From Hybos culiciformis (Eukaryota; Arthropoda; Insecta; Diptera; Hybotidae), in contig OZ023273.1 of assembly GCA_964007475.1 (NCBI GenBank), forward strand, positions 148,215,308 through 148,279,307: a stretch of DNA of 64,000 bases, written 5' to 3'. Both the position numbers and the translations under genes were made by a program. Numbering within the stretch: the first letter of the stretch is position 1; every line of letters begins with the position of its first letter. Below the pieces are notes generated by a model. The model was given only the letters and a program-made list of their open reading frames with translations. It searched no databases and was not told the DNA's origin. Below are positions 27,367-41,144 of this stretch, one piece after another.

Positions 27367-30300
27367 ATAAATTAGTTTTATCTTTAATGTTGACTTATTT
27401 TAAGCACAATTCACAAATTAGAGTTATATGCTTGCATATTTCATTTGAATATGACACCAATAAGAGCTGAGCAAGTTTTCAAAAACCAATTTGTGTATTT
27501 ATTATACTCTACTCAGTCTTCATAATATTAAAAATAAAATCAAATAAATTTTTAAATGTTATTTAAAATTCATTGTATAAAAATTCAAAAACAATCTCGT
27601 AATGTTATGCTTAAATATTCTATAAGAATCTATTAAATTCATCCCCTGCCCTTAAGATAAAACTTTTATAATAAAAATATGCTCTTTGTTTTAAGATTTA
27701 TTATTTTCAAATAAAATTTAATTCAATAGAATTAATGTGCATAGGTGCACTGCACACATACACTTAATTAAAAACAAAAATTTTCAATAAAATTAAAATA
27801 TTTTTCTTTTGTTGGAAATTTACAATAAACTCATATGAGTAGAAAACTAAATAATTATGCTTGTACAAAATGTGTTAACAGTATTATCCGCATAATACCT
27901 TCTGTTATTTTTCCTTAAAAATAAATATGTAGGTGGAATAATTTTTCTTGTTTATATGAAAGATGAAGCTTCTTTTTCAATTATCCAAAATTAATATATA
28001 AATTTAATTTTTTCGAAAGCTTTCTAAATAGTAGAGAATAATAAAATATATCTAAAAAGAAGGTATAATTAATTTAAAAATGATATTATATCGAAACTTT
28101 GGCCATTTCGTCTGTTAAAATTTAAGAAAATATTGTTTTTGAAAAGACTTAATAAGGTACTTAATACAACACTCAACTAATGAATGCTGCGAAATGTCAA
28201 AAATCGTTCAGCCACATCACTCGAGTGAGTTACTTACTATTACACTTACTATATTTCGAATTACAATTTTCCTCAAATACCACAATTAGTCTGGGTCAAC
28301 AACATAAAACTTTCAAACTTTAGTGTACTTAAGTATTTAAGTATGATTAAATTTAATTAAGATTAAATCCAAAAAAAAAATTAAGATATAAATCTTTATG
28401 ATTTTAAAAGTTTGAAAGATATTCAAGAAGAATTCAAAAAGACTAAATGTTTCCACTGACATATTGTATATACAACAACTTTATTAAATAAAAATATAAA
28501 TATTTTCATTTATTTTTAGAAAAGAAAAAAAAAAGAATTGACATTATTTTATTCTTCCTTGGACACATCATAACAACAAACAGTCATTTCAAAATAGTTC
28601 CCAATGGAATTAAAATAAAAATTTTCATACTTCTATACGCTCTATTACTCTATTTTCTAATACGTAAAATTTTGTTTTGTGTACATAATATATGTATGTT
28701 ATGTATATATTGTATTATATATGAAATATTTTTCGATATTATATGTATATATATAAGAATTATGTAGAATAAAACATATTTAAATTTGTCTCTTTAATTT
28801 TATTTCATATTCATATATATAAAAATTATTAAAATAATATTCTTTTTACAACATAATCTATTCTGTATATAGCATTTAATGTAGCACAGTATAGAATATA
28901 ATATATATGTATATTACGAGAAAAAATTATTATTTCATTAATATACATATATATACCATGTATTGTATGTACAATGTACATGTGCATATAAATGTAAATG
29001 TATGTACATAAAATTCTGTTAATTTTTGATTACAAAACTATGTCTCATATATTATAGAAATAAAGGAAACATTTTATGATATATACAAAATTTTTGCACA
29101 GAATTTGGGACAGATGTATAATTGAAGGTTATTATTCAACAGTTAACGTTGAAGTATTTATGGATTACATTGAATAATTTTTGTAGGAAATGGTCAGAAA
29201 TGAGATAAGGTAAAAAATTATCCCAAATAATATCTAACAATAAATTTAACCAATTTAACAGGTTCATTATTATTATATCATACCAGTCATACCTCAACAT
29301 TGTCAACAGTCATCTTTAAATATTAATTAATTCTGTAACAGCAAAGAATATCAAATAATTGGATAAAAATTAATTTTATAAAATCAAACAATTGATTTTC
29401 TTTAATGATGTGTAGGACAGCATTTTCATTTAGCCTAAGATGTAACAATTTTTCTCCAATTTAATAAAAATAAAAATTTACATTTTGTCATCCTTGGCTT
29501 TTACATATCTATATATAGACTTTTTTTTTGTTTTTAATCTAATTAAGTGTGTACAAATATAAAATTCAAGAGCCGAGTATGTATAAACTACTTGAGCTCT
29601 ATTCTCACATTATTTTTTGTAATTTATAATGTTGTAAGTTGTATACTTTTGGGTGGTTTCTACACGTAATTGTTATTTCACCATGAGGGTCATATATCTA
29701 TGTACGTGCAATGTATATAATATTAATATCATTCAGAATTGGACTTATTTGTGTGCTCCTTTCAGGTAAAAAAAATTTCTAGAACAAAAAAAATAATGAA
29801 AAACACTTTCATAATCCAATTGATTTTATGAATAAAGAATAAAATTGTAATGTCATATATATTTTCATACAAAAAAAAAGTCTTTTGATGAACTAATTAC
29901 ATATTAAATTTGCAGACTTTTGTAACTTACATTTCTAAAAATAAAGTCTATGAAAATAATGTAATTTGAAATTCTTAATTTAAAACATTTGTAGTATTAA
30001 GCACAGCAGGAGGGTATTATATATAATCTAATACTTTGTTGTCCAAAGATTGATATTATATAACACCAATAACGGAAATTGCCAGTGGTTCGAAAAAAAT
30101 TTCCTCTCTTTTCAATAAAATATATTTATAAAGTTTACGTATAATAAAAATTGGGAACGAAAAGGTTAAATAAAAATAATTATATTTTGCCCAAAAAAAT
30201 ATACGGTTTAGCTTAAGAAAAAATGAAAAACTTTACAAAACCTTACAAAATTCGACAGATCGAAGTTTATACACAGATCGTGTAAACATTAAGCTCAATT

Positions 30301-30965
30301 AATCAAAATTCAAAAATATCATTATTCGGCCAAATCATTTTGGAATTATGTTTTTGCATTTTGAGTACGAAACCTATTAGTTCATATTAAGTAAACACAA
30401 AAAATAAAAAAGCTGAATATACATAATGATAGTAAAATGATAACGTAAATAAAAAAAAAATTTAAAATTTTCGTTTAAATTTAACTTTATAATAATATTT
30501 TATATATTAATACTACAGGTTAAGTCGAAAATCGTGTTTAGCAAACTTTATATAAAATTATCAATAGTTGTGTACGTTCTTCAATAATAAAATAAATCAT
30601 ATTTATGTACAATAGAATTTTATTAACAGATTTTATCAAGTTTTTATTTATTGAGTTTTTTATTTAACTTATTGAAAACTTACTTTATTCAAAATAAGAA
30701 TTTGGTCTTACTGAAGAGAAACCGTAGCTATTTTAGAAGTGAATTAACGACCCGGCCCCATTCCTATAGTACTCCGATCCATTATGTACACTTGTGTTTT
30801 TTCTAAATAATATCCGGATCACTGAAACCATACTTTCCACAAACTTTTCGGATGAAAGATAATATTTTGTTTATATATTATTTATTATATATGCTTGCTC
30901 AGATTATTTAATAAAATAATTAAAATATAATTTTAAAAACTCTTTTTGTAAGTAAATTCATTATA

Positions 30966-31200
30966 TATTTTTCGATCTAAGTTTATGGAACTAAATTCAT
31001 TTTATAAAAGTTGGTTGTAAGTTCATTTTTTTCGTTTGGAATTGAGTTTTTTTTTTTTTTTCTAGTAATTGTTCATTAGTTCTTCTTTGGATCTTAGTTC
31101 AGAACTAAATTTATTTTTTAACAATTAAAAGCCCATCCGACTTACCTATGGGCTAAATTATTTTTTTTTCGGATCTAAGTTCATTGAAACTAAGTTCATT
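30966..31200. repeat. degenerate repeats of a GATCTAAGTTCAT-type unit
   Basis: Variants of TCGATCTAAGTTTATGGAAC, TGGATCTTAGTTCAGAAC and CGGATCTAAGTTCATTGAAAC recur about every 100 bp, each followed by a TAAATTCATT-like tail and a poly-T run. This looks like an old tandem array or a nested repeat. A small inverted pair (AGCCCAT and ATGGGCT) sits inside. Confidence 0.4.
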
Positions 31201-31748
31201 GCCGAAAAGTATTTATTGTTTTTATGCTAATTTTATGATAGAATAATAAATTTACAAGTAAAATTATGGTCAGTGTCACATAGCAAAACAAATAAATAAA
31301 ATGCTAATATCAACTAACAAACAAAGATATATCAAAGTTAAAATTAACCATATCATTGTTTGTTCCAAATTTATCAGGTTCATAATGAAACATTTAAAAC
31401 CCATGGGTATTTTTTCATATAGAAACTAAAATCCATACAGAAACTAAAATACATAAAATGTGTTCAATGTTCATATAGGTATATGTAAATAACTTAATTA
31501 ATGCACAACATGAAGATTTTACAACAAATTAAGAACATATTATTAAAATTTTCAAGTAAAAATCATTGACCCTCTGAGTGCAACATTTTATAGTTTGAAC
31601 GTCATGTTCAGATGATATGAATAAGGCCATAGGAACATATCTTAGTTAAGAATTTAAGAATATTTGTTTTTTAATTCTAAAAGTATGAAAGTTGCATGAA
31701 CAGATGTTCATTTCAAACTAATATTATGAAATTTGGATTCCATGTTAA

Positions 31749-32102
31749 GGTTGATTCACACATATCAGCCACGTCAAAGTTCCATCACCGTTCCGTTACC
31801 GTCAAGTATCCGTCAATATCTACACACCGTTCCGTCACCGTTTTTTTAGATACAAAATAAAAACTTTGTTTTGTTGTTTTGTTTTCAATTTCAAAAATGC
31901 CGTCAGTCAAAAAAAAATAATATCGTCGGAAAGTAATTTAATTTTGACGGCTCGTTGACGGTGGGATGACTGATGGTTCGGTGACGTGACGACGCCGGAT
32001 GGGTGTAGACAGTTCATTTAAATTAAAAGGAACGATATTTTTTTGAGTGAAATGACGTGCCGGTGACGGTGACTTGACGTGACTGATATGTGTGAATTGA
32101 CC
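31749..32102. mobile_element. MITE with about 29-bp terminal inverted repeats
   Basis: The left end is GGTTGATTCACACATATCAG, continuing CCACGTCAA. The right end, reverse complemented, is GGTCAATTCACACATATCAG, continuing TCACGTCAA. Subterminal ends are rich in short CCGTCACCGT / ACGGTGACGG units that also pair with each other, while the centre is poly-T/AAAATAA DNA. At 354 bp it has no coding capacity, typical of a non-autonomous DNA transposon. Flanks are TTAA on the left and TATA on the right, so the target-site duplication is not clear. It is far more GC-rich than the background, which suggests a fairly recent arrival. Confidence 0.8.
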
Positions 32103-35100
32103 TATAGACTTTACATTACTACATGAAAAACAGACGTATTTAAACTAATACTCCTGAACGCAGTTCTAAATGTAAAAATCTGCAAATATCGCGTTCCAGA
32201 TAAATGAATGAAGATACACATAGATAAATTAAGAAAGGCATCATCAAGCCTAACATTTCAAAGTAGATATTTAAGGTCCATGTGAGACCCCTGCTTTAAT
32301 TATATTTATAATATTTATTTAATTGTCAAATAAAGTCTAGTTTTTAAAGTTAAAAAAAAATTCTTATAAATATTTCATCATCTTTATTATTTTTATTTCA
32401 AAAAAAACATTTTTCTAAATAAAAAAAAAAATTAATTCAATTTGTCTCTGGTTATTGTTTTCATAATTTAATTTAAACATAAAAAATATTAAAACGTTTA
32501 TTCTATGTGTACTTATGTTACATATTTATATTGTTTTCGTTGTTGTTATTCAATTTTGTTACAAAAAAAAACTATATGATGCTCATGCTATATATTCGCT
32601 CTTTGATCGGCTTACTAATTTATTCATTACTTTGATTCCGATTATTTTAATAGTAATATAGTAAACACAATAATTATATAATTGTACAAATAATAAACTT
32701 TATTTCATATAATTAAATAATTTTTGTTACACACTCTGTTTCATTTGATCAGTCGCACAAGATACTTTTATCTTTCTTCAATTTACATAAAAATAACAAA
32801 ATTAACTTTTAATATATGTTATTTTCTAGTGTAATTTTGTCACAAAAAATTTATGAGCCAAAATGAAAATCACACAAAGGTAAGGTATGAAAAAAAAAAG
32901 CCTCAGATACAAATCGGGCCATACAAAAAAAAAACTAATAAAATTTTAAATAACTTCAGCCCAGTTTCAAAAAAAAAAAATAAATAAAATTTTTTATCAC
33001 AGAATTTTTTTTTTGAAAGATCTTTAAACCCATTTAGGATAATGACTAAAATTTTTTTTTACTAATCTTTGTTTATGTTTTTCATGAAATATCTTATTAA
33101 TATTTTGTTAACATTTAATTTAACTTACTTAACAACAATTTGTAAAAAAAATGTTTCCTTTTTCCCCAAATGAAAAAGAAATTACTTTTTTTTTTTAATC
33201 CTTATATCCTTTTTTGTTTTTAAATGTTTCACTTTACGCAAGGTTATCCTTAAAGGATAACCGATATCACTTTATTTATTATAATAAGCGTAAAAAAGAT
33301 TTATTCTTTTTCGTTGGAAAAATAAAAACAAAATTTTTTGTTGAAGAATTTCCGCACTAAATTTTTTTTTATATTATTCTCAGTTAATACCGTCCGAACG
33401 AGTGTCAATAGTCGACTAAAAATTGTACAGAAGCCATTCAAAATCCAATTTTTTTTTTTTCAGTTGTTTTATATTTTTCTTTATTTTATTAAAAATATTG
33501 TATGTTATGTACTATATACAATATATCGATATGTATATGTACTTAATATACGTTAAGGTAAATTATGTTTAAATTTTAATCTATAGTTATTTATATAAGC
33601 AAACACCAGTTTTTTTTTTGTTTGTTTAGCAAAATTAAATTCTAATACTAAAGTTTGAAGAATATTAAAAACGTAAATTTTGTATCATCATTGATAAAAT
33701 TATTAAAATTTGTATCTCTATATATTTTTCTAAGCTTAAATTCTTGATTTGATCTATGATCGAATACCAACCATTTTTACAACAAAATATACTAACTATT
33801 ATACAATTATATAAATATGATGTTAAAGTGAAATCTTTGTACAATGTTCGTAAACAGGTACTGCCCTCAGATTCCAAAAGACTAAATAATGAAAGACTGC
33901 TGCGGAATTTTAGTAATCTTTATTATACTTATATTGTAGAGTTTAAGAGTTTTTAGTATTCGATGCGGATCAGATTTTGGTCCTAACAAGGTTTTCTTAG
34001 AATACTAAGGTAATATTTTTATCCGTTTAAGCTTTACGTTCTAATTTAGAAATTATTACAATGTACATAAATTCAAATTCCTATAATAATACCAAATATT
34101 CATAGAATTCGTTTTGAAACATAGATCTACTAACTTACATATACTTTTATTAAGTTATATAGAAAAATCACACATTAAGTGCATAAGCATTACCGTATTA
34201 CATACTATCAAATTATGTGTTATAAAATATAAATATGTATGTAATTCACAGAGTGCATATTCTAATTTTGACTAAATATTATATAATATATAATATTTAT
34301 GTACGTAAAACGTTATTTTAATTAAAAATATCTTTATTATATAACTTTATCATAATCTTTCAAACCAATATTAAATTTTTAAATACGTATTTATAACATA
34401 AAGGTTACTTGTTAACTAACTTTGTAAAACAATAAAAGCGATATATTAGTTTTATTTTTATAATGCAACGCTCTTGCAGTTTACTGATTTAAAAAAATAA
34501 TTATACAAATTAATTCAGAAACGAATCAAAATGGTTTTATATAAAACTTAAGCAGGATACATTTTGAATTACATCAACTTCGTTCGCTTAAAGTACTTCT
34601 CTCCACAATACAGTATTTCGGATAGTAGTTCATAGGTTCCAGTGGTATAATCGTGTAAAATACATAAAACTTAGCATAATAGACATCTATTAAAAAACAT
34701 CAATAGTTACCCTGTAAAAAATTAATGATTTCTTATTCTATTGAAAATATGTATGTATATACATATAGATATTATTGCATTATGATATTCTTCTTCAACA
34801 AATTATCAATCATTTTTACTTTAATATAATGTTCTTTAAAACAATGTACATTACATACTATATATGTAGATATACTATATTTATATGTAAAGTTATCAGT
34901 TGGTTTTATTTTAGGCAAAAAATATATTTATAATAAAGTGTTAAAAAAAATGTTTATTCATTTTAATGGAAAATGATAAGTATATATATATTATGAACAT
35001 AATTGCAATTTTGAACATGTCATGTAACATGAATACAACATAATAATAAACATTAGAAAAAAAATTGTTCTTTTTTTCAGGTGATTGAAATTAAAATCTT

Positions 35101-36246
35101 TGTGTTGCAATGTTTGTGTTGAAAATTGAAAAAGATGACATAATTATATTATGTTTATGTAAGCATAGTTCACACATAAATATATTATATATATACCGCC
35201 TCTTATCTATGCGAACATGTTTTTGCTCAAATTTTAACCAAATTTTGAATAACTTCCTTTGTTAAACCATTTTACTTTGAACATTTCTTCTATATATGTA
35301 TGTATATATATTACCATTTTTCGGGTTAAATTTAATTTACTCTTAAAAATAGTATGTCAAAAAAATATACATACACTTTTATCAGGTTATACATTTAAAA
35401 CTTTGAAATGAAAGTTAATATTATTACGAAGCGATGCGAAGAAAAACCCGTTAAGATAAAATTGAATGAATTTAGAAAAATATATATAGGCTTTTAATAA
35501 TTAAGAGAGTTGTGACATATGGACATATGGAGACTGTTCGAAGTGAAAAAAAAAATTTGTAATCAAATGCCAACAAAAAACTATGTTATTCTAACATCCC
35601 TAAAAGCATGAAGACTTTTCCAGAAATTTAAGTTCCAGAATTCATAATATTTTATTCAATAATATTCATTATTCACCATTAAGAGAAGAGCTGTTTATAA
35701 AGTCATCTCATCATCAAAAACTTTCATTATAGAATATTTAACACTATACTCATAATTCCAGTTCTTTATGATTATGGGAATTTTAGGTTTACCTAAATCT
35801 TGCTGTGCTAATGTTTCCCAATACAAGTTACGCACTTATTATTTGTTATCATTGCCAAATGATGAATGAAATTTTAAGAGTGTACTACTTTTTTAACAGC
35901 TTTACATTTCAACAATTTTATTTCAATTATTTGTATAGTACATTTAAAACTATTTAATTTAAAAGCACCCTGAGCAATATTTTATTATGTTAATTAAATA
36001 AATTATGATTGATTATATTTTAATAATTGTTTTATCATTCATTTTATAAAAATCAAAAAATCTGATATTATTATTTAATATTCATTTAATGAGAGTTAAA
36101 TTTAATTTAATTTAATATTTTTTATCTTTAGTTATAGAATTGAGTATACATAATATTTATTATATACTCAATGATTATAGCAAGTAAACTATTTTCTTCG
36201 ACGAACCGAAACGAAATAATCACTATGGACGTAATCATTTTTGCCG
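32103..36246. other. AT-rich gene-free stretch
   Basis: No gene is supported. A perfect short palindrome, GGTTATCCTTAAAGGATAACC, lies near 33243. Overlapping short open frames near 33.3-33.9 kb on both strands look like background. Confidence 0.5.
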
Positions 36247-36797
36247 GTTAAGAGCCCTCCACTTGAAATTCTGTTTTCTATTTCTGTTTTCTATTTTTGC
36301 AGTTTTTTTTTTGTTTTATTTTACAGAAAATAAACGGCCGTGAAAAATGCGACAAAAATTGTACGAAAAATACCTACCAGAAAATCACAAAACTATATTT
36401 GAATTTTATTTCTGTGCAGAAACTGTAATTTATCAAAAAAATTAAAAAATTCTAAGGAATAAATGAAATTAATTAAAAATTGTTTAGGAAATTAAAGAAA
36501 TTCAAAATTTCACGTCACCAGCCCTGGAGAGTGGTATTTTACCTTAATTTCTGCGTTCGAGATTTTTTATTATCTTTTTCCTTTACTTCAGAATCCAAGC
36601 AAATGTGTTCAAGTTTTTTAAAGGCTCGTTTGGGCCAAAAAACTCAAAATTTAAAAAATCCGCCTCATCTACCCTGGAGCCAGTTATATACTCTCTAACA
36701 TATCAAAACATCATTTCAGTCTAGATTGTAGTAACCCTACAATCAAAACCAAACTAAGACCAATTTTTTGCAATTTTTCACAATGAGGGCTCTTAAC
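36247..36797. mobile_element. TTAA-flanked element with 13-bp perfect inverted ends
   Basis: The left end is GTTAAGAGCCCTC and the right end is GAGGGCTCTTAAC, a perfect inverted pair 551 bp apart. If TTAA is counted as the target duplication (piggyBac-like insertion), the element proper starts and ends with GAGCCCTC/GAGGGCTC. Inside are two similar phrases, CACCAGCCCTGGAGAG near 36517 and CATCTACCCTGGAGCC near 36667, and no usable reading frame. It is probably a non-autonomous element. The GAGCCCTC end is not the usual piggyBac CCY start, so the family is uncertain. Confidence 0.55.
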
Positions 36798-39700
36798 ATA
36801 CTTGATAAAAAAAAATATGTTTTTGACTAATTTTTATAAGTGGCGATTTTACTTTTGTTGAATAGAAACGACTTAATAAAAAAATTCTCGAAATATGTAG
36901 GAATAACTAGTTTTGAAAAGTAATTTCACTAAAGATGAATAAAATTTAAATTAGTTATAGTTGACTATTCAACCCTGTAAACTGTTAGAATTATTTATTC
37001 TACTTAGATTTTTAATAAAAATTCTCTTTATATTATTTTCTTATTAATTTTTATTGTAATATCCTAAACTAAAGATTTATAAGATGAAATTAAAAATATT
37101 GATCACTAAGCGAATTACCAAATTTACATTTTATTTTATAACATATTCTTACTTAGATTTCATGCTAGCTTATTATGAAACGCGGATAAAACGTTCCTCA
37201 TCTACAACAAGACCAAAACTATTTTTCCTTCCAAATAAAATTTTCTTAATATTAGGTATTTCTTGAATACTAAAGTCAAGAAAATTTTTTCTGTTATAGT
37301 AATTCAACAGTTTTTCGCATCATTAACAATAATTATATTTAAGAATGGTGTTAATCTGTTAATATTATTATGTACAATCATTGGTTAAAAAAAAATAAAA
37401 ATTGGTTGAAGATAAAGAAATAATGTTCTAGTTTTTCCTGATACAAATAACAAAGAGAAAAAATATATAAATGGGCTTAAGTCAATTAAAATATAAACGA
37501 GTCGTATTAAGAGTTTATGTATAAATTATCAAATTCTTAAACTGAATTGAAATTCATTATCAATATATGTTGGAGATACATTTGTTTTCAATATTTTCTT
37601 CATATTTTATTCTATAATTTTTTTTTTTATTAAATACATATATAATGTTACCAAAAATATTTTCATGATTTGAATTTTAAATTAAAAATGAAAATCAAAT
37701 TATTATCATAGATGATACATACAAAACATAAATTTATCATTTTAATGTACCAAAATATGTTCAATGCTCATTATTCTTGTTAGTCAGTAAGTAACTAAAA
37801 TTATCAAAAAATATATAAATTTTTATAATTTTTGAAGTGTTTTCTTTTTCTGTTTTCATTTAGCAAAAAAAAAAAAAAAATGTAAAAAGTTATTAATAAA
37901 AAAAAAGGACTCTGAATATTTAATATTTATTTAGGATTTTATTTTGTGAATGTTTTTTTTTTATGCTCGAAAATTCTAAAACGGAAGTTCTTGTCTATTT
38001 TTAACGTTGATTCCATTAACAAAGAAAAATGAGATAATTTTTTTTTTTTATTTTCTAAATTATTAAAGTATCAAAGAAAATTATGAAATTCAACCTTAGA
38101 AAATATTAAAATAAGGAAACCATATTAAAAATGAAAAAATATCATAGTCGGTTTTGTTTTTTCAAGTGGAAGAAAATACGATTTTTAAAAAAAAATTTTC
38201 TTTTATGTGTCACTAAAATATTTTTCATTACTTGAGTCACTATGGTATCCTTGCTTCAAAAGAATATAAGTTAATGTATTTTTGCTGTACTGAAACTCTC
38301 TGAACATTCTTGCAATTAGTTTTTATTGATATTTCAATTTGCATTTGGAACTAATACATGGATAGAAATGTCAATAAAAAGTTAGATAAGAAATTTAATA
38401 TAAATATAATATAAAAGATTTCTCTACACAATATTATGAAAAATTGTGTGGAAAATTGCATAAAAACAGATGAAATTATTGTTTAGTTAAGTAGATAAGT
38501 AGTTACTTAAAAAAAAACTAAATCTTTAATGAAAAATGTAAATTAAGAATTGTAATCGAATGACTTTACAAATCTATTCTATGAACTTGAAAAGGACAAA
38601 AGTTCATGCACTTAAAATGGAACTTCAATGCACTGAACTTATTTTCTAGATTTATAGGTATAGGCAGGTATACATAGTGAAAACTCTTGTACAAATTCTT
38701 TTATTTTCATTTAAATGTTGAAGTAGTTAACAACTTAATACCAAAATGAAACAGATTTAAACTTAAATTTTCCATACATAAATATAGGTAACATTATAGA
38801 TATGAAAATAAATGCATTTGTTAGATTTAATACATTACAATCTTGTAATTTTATTTAAGGCACTTCTTAAGAAAATTTGGGAAAAGAGATATTTTAAGAC
38901 CAAACAATTGTAAATCTCATAGAAATAAACAAGTACATAATTAATCGAATTATATAGAAAAATCTTTTGAAATCAAAAATAAGCACAGAGCACAAAATTA
39001 ATAAAGCAACCATAAGAGTACATTACCCAAAAGTATGACAATCATACGAATGAATTGAATTTGATGAAATGGGAAACTTTTGTTGATCTCTATTCTCTTT
39101 AATATATTTTTTAAATTATTTATGTATAGTATAGTTACTTTTTGTTCCAGATATTCTTTTGCAACGATCGAACAGACCATATATAATTGTAAAATTTATT
39201 AAAATTTTGTCAATTTAGCTGAGTCTAAATAAAATTATATATATTTTATAAGTGATTGAATAAAAATTATGTTGAAACGTTGAAATCAATAATTTTTATA
39301 AAATCTTCATAAATATTTTTTCGCTTGCATTATACAATAAAGTAAAATACAGAAAAATACATATCGGTTATTTTTTTGGCACACAAAAATTATTTCATAG
39401 AATCGAAAGACTGTATTGAATCAAGATAATAGAAAAATACAAAAACTTTTATTATTTTTTCAGAAAATATCTAAAGTATTTCTTTTAAAGACTTATAGTG
39501 TTAGTATACTTGACCTTATTTCATTTTTACTAGTTACAAAATGTATAGTCTTATTATATTTTATGAAGATGTTATACATAAATTTTGTGTGAATAAGAGC
39601 AGTTTTCCTCTAATAACAATTTTCACTTTCAACAAAGAAAAATCTATTACAAATATCGGCATAATGTCATGTTAATGTAAACAAGTATTATTAAACAAAG

Positions 39701-40549
39701 TAACAAAGAGTGAATTTTCAGTATATTGTAATAATTTTCATAGATATTATCATTCATGGGTTTTCACGAAAAATTGTTATTACAAAAATTCAAAAAGTTA
39801 CTTTAGCGTTTAAAAAAAAAAGAAGTTAGTTAAGCCTGTTTAGCGGGAAACGTATTTTTTAAAAGCATAGTGTTATTTTATAAAGCTACATATATAAGGA
39901 AAAGCTAAATTGAAATTTTAAAACTAATACCGTATTTATTTCCTAATTTTGTCTTGCTTTGGTTTTAGTTATTGCACAAGCGAAAGCTTGACTTTAACTT
40001 TCAAAATATAATCTGCTAAAACATTTATGAACTGAAAAATGAGCGAAAACAAATACCACTTGCAAAGAGTTTAGAATTAGAACGAAATAGATTTTAAACA
40101 TAAATTTATTTATGCATAATTATGCATGCATTTTGGTTCAAATATTTCATCAACATTAAAACTAGGAAAAAATATCATTCATTATTATTTTTTATTTTCA
40201 ATATAATTTCCATATAAAAATAAAAGAAATTGAGAAGTGGAATAATTTTTATCAAGAGTGTTTTGACATATTCCTGTGTAGGATATAAAATTTAATTGCT
40301 GAATTCTAACATAAAATATATATTTCATTCTTTTGCACAATGTGATTCAAAGTTTAATTGTTGAATTTGTTTTTTCTTTAAAATTTCCATTTTTTTATAT
40401 TTTTGAATCAAAATTAATCGGGTTTTTTCTTTAAGTTTTCATTTCAAGGGACCTTTTGTACAATTTTATTGATGTAAAACAAGTTTTTGAGGACACAATT
40501 CTTATTATTAATTCGTAAAGTAATTTGTCTGTTTATATATTTCTTTACT
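36798..40549. other. AT-rich gene-free stretch
   Basis: I see only simple-sequence and poly-A/T DNA. A 60-codon minus frame at 38998-39180 ends in a hydrophobic run but matches nothing known to me and lacks splice or start context. Confidence 0.5.
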
Positions 40550-41090
40550 ATTTTCGACACTCTCGTAGACCCACTTTTCGTCATCACAGCGAGCTGAAAT
40601 TTGACATACAGGTTCATGTCGCGTGACAATTGAAGCTATCGAAATTTGAACCGAAAATTTCCATGGAAAACCCGGAAAATCGGGAAAATCATTTGAAAAT
40701 TTGGTACAAATTTGAGTAGTGATAAATCCGTTTTAGGAAAAATGCAAAGTTTTCTGATTTTTCCGAAAAAATTTTCCGGAATTTTCCTACTTTTCCGGAA
40801 AATTTTCCGGTAAAAAAGTTTTCTAAATTATGCAGGATTAAGTTCAACTGGCATCATTACTTTCCCACCGACAATGGTGAAACTTGCAGAAAAAATCGAT
40901 GAAAATTCATGTAAAACGCTTTTCCGGAGTTTTTCTGACCAAGGAAGCGTTTGAGCGTTTTGCAACCTGAGACAAAGTTGTAGAGCGAAATGAGTTGCAT
41001 AAAGTTGCTTTTGTAGAAAACTCCATGGAAAACCCGAAAAAGCGGGAAAATCATCGGAAAAATTTTCATCGATATAAAAAAAATTGTTTT
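40550..41090. repeat. repeat block with TTTTCCGG units and a duplicated CCATGGAAAACCCG motif
   Basis: The phrase CCATGGAAAACCCG, then AAAA, CGGGAAAATCAT, occurs twice in the same orientation, near 40661 and 41023. Between the copies are several TTTTCCGGAAAA palindromes. The left edge (near 40590) has the GCGAGCTGAAATTTG variant of the dispersed motif also seen near 850 and 50,690. The block is richer in GC than its flanks and abuts the long inverted repeat, so the two may be one composite element. Two minus-strand open frames in and beside the block (40444-40629, 40857-41069) match no known protein. Confidence 0.55.
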
Positions 41091-41144
41091 AAAATTGTTT
41101 TAAAACATCTCCATGCAGCACATGATAACAATTTAGTTAACGTG

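Larger units (their letters stand above)
26059..31748. other. region upstream of the gamma-subunit exon, no gene seen
   Basis: A 5' UTR intron of the gamma-subunit gene starts at 26059 and runs rightward for an unknown distance; its donor and first exon are not recognisable. There is a CCGT-rich low-complexity patch at 27340-27366 and a degenerate repeat block at 30966-31200, both listed separately. The rest is simple AT-rich DNA. Confidence 0.5.

Noticed and set aside
38998..39180. 60-codon minus-strand frame with a hydrophobic C-terminus
   Set aside because: Hydrophobic codons are expected from T-rich DNA; no homology or gene structure.
40857..41069. 70-codon minus-strand frame
   Set aside because: It falls inside the TTTTCCGG repeat block; the frame follows from the repeat composition.
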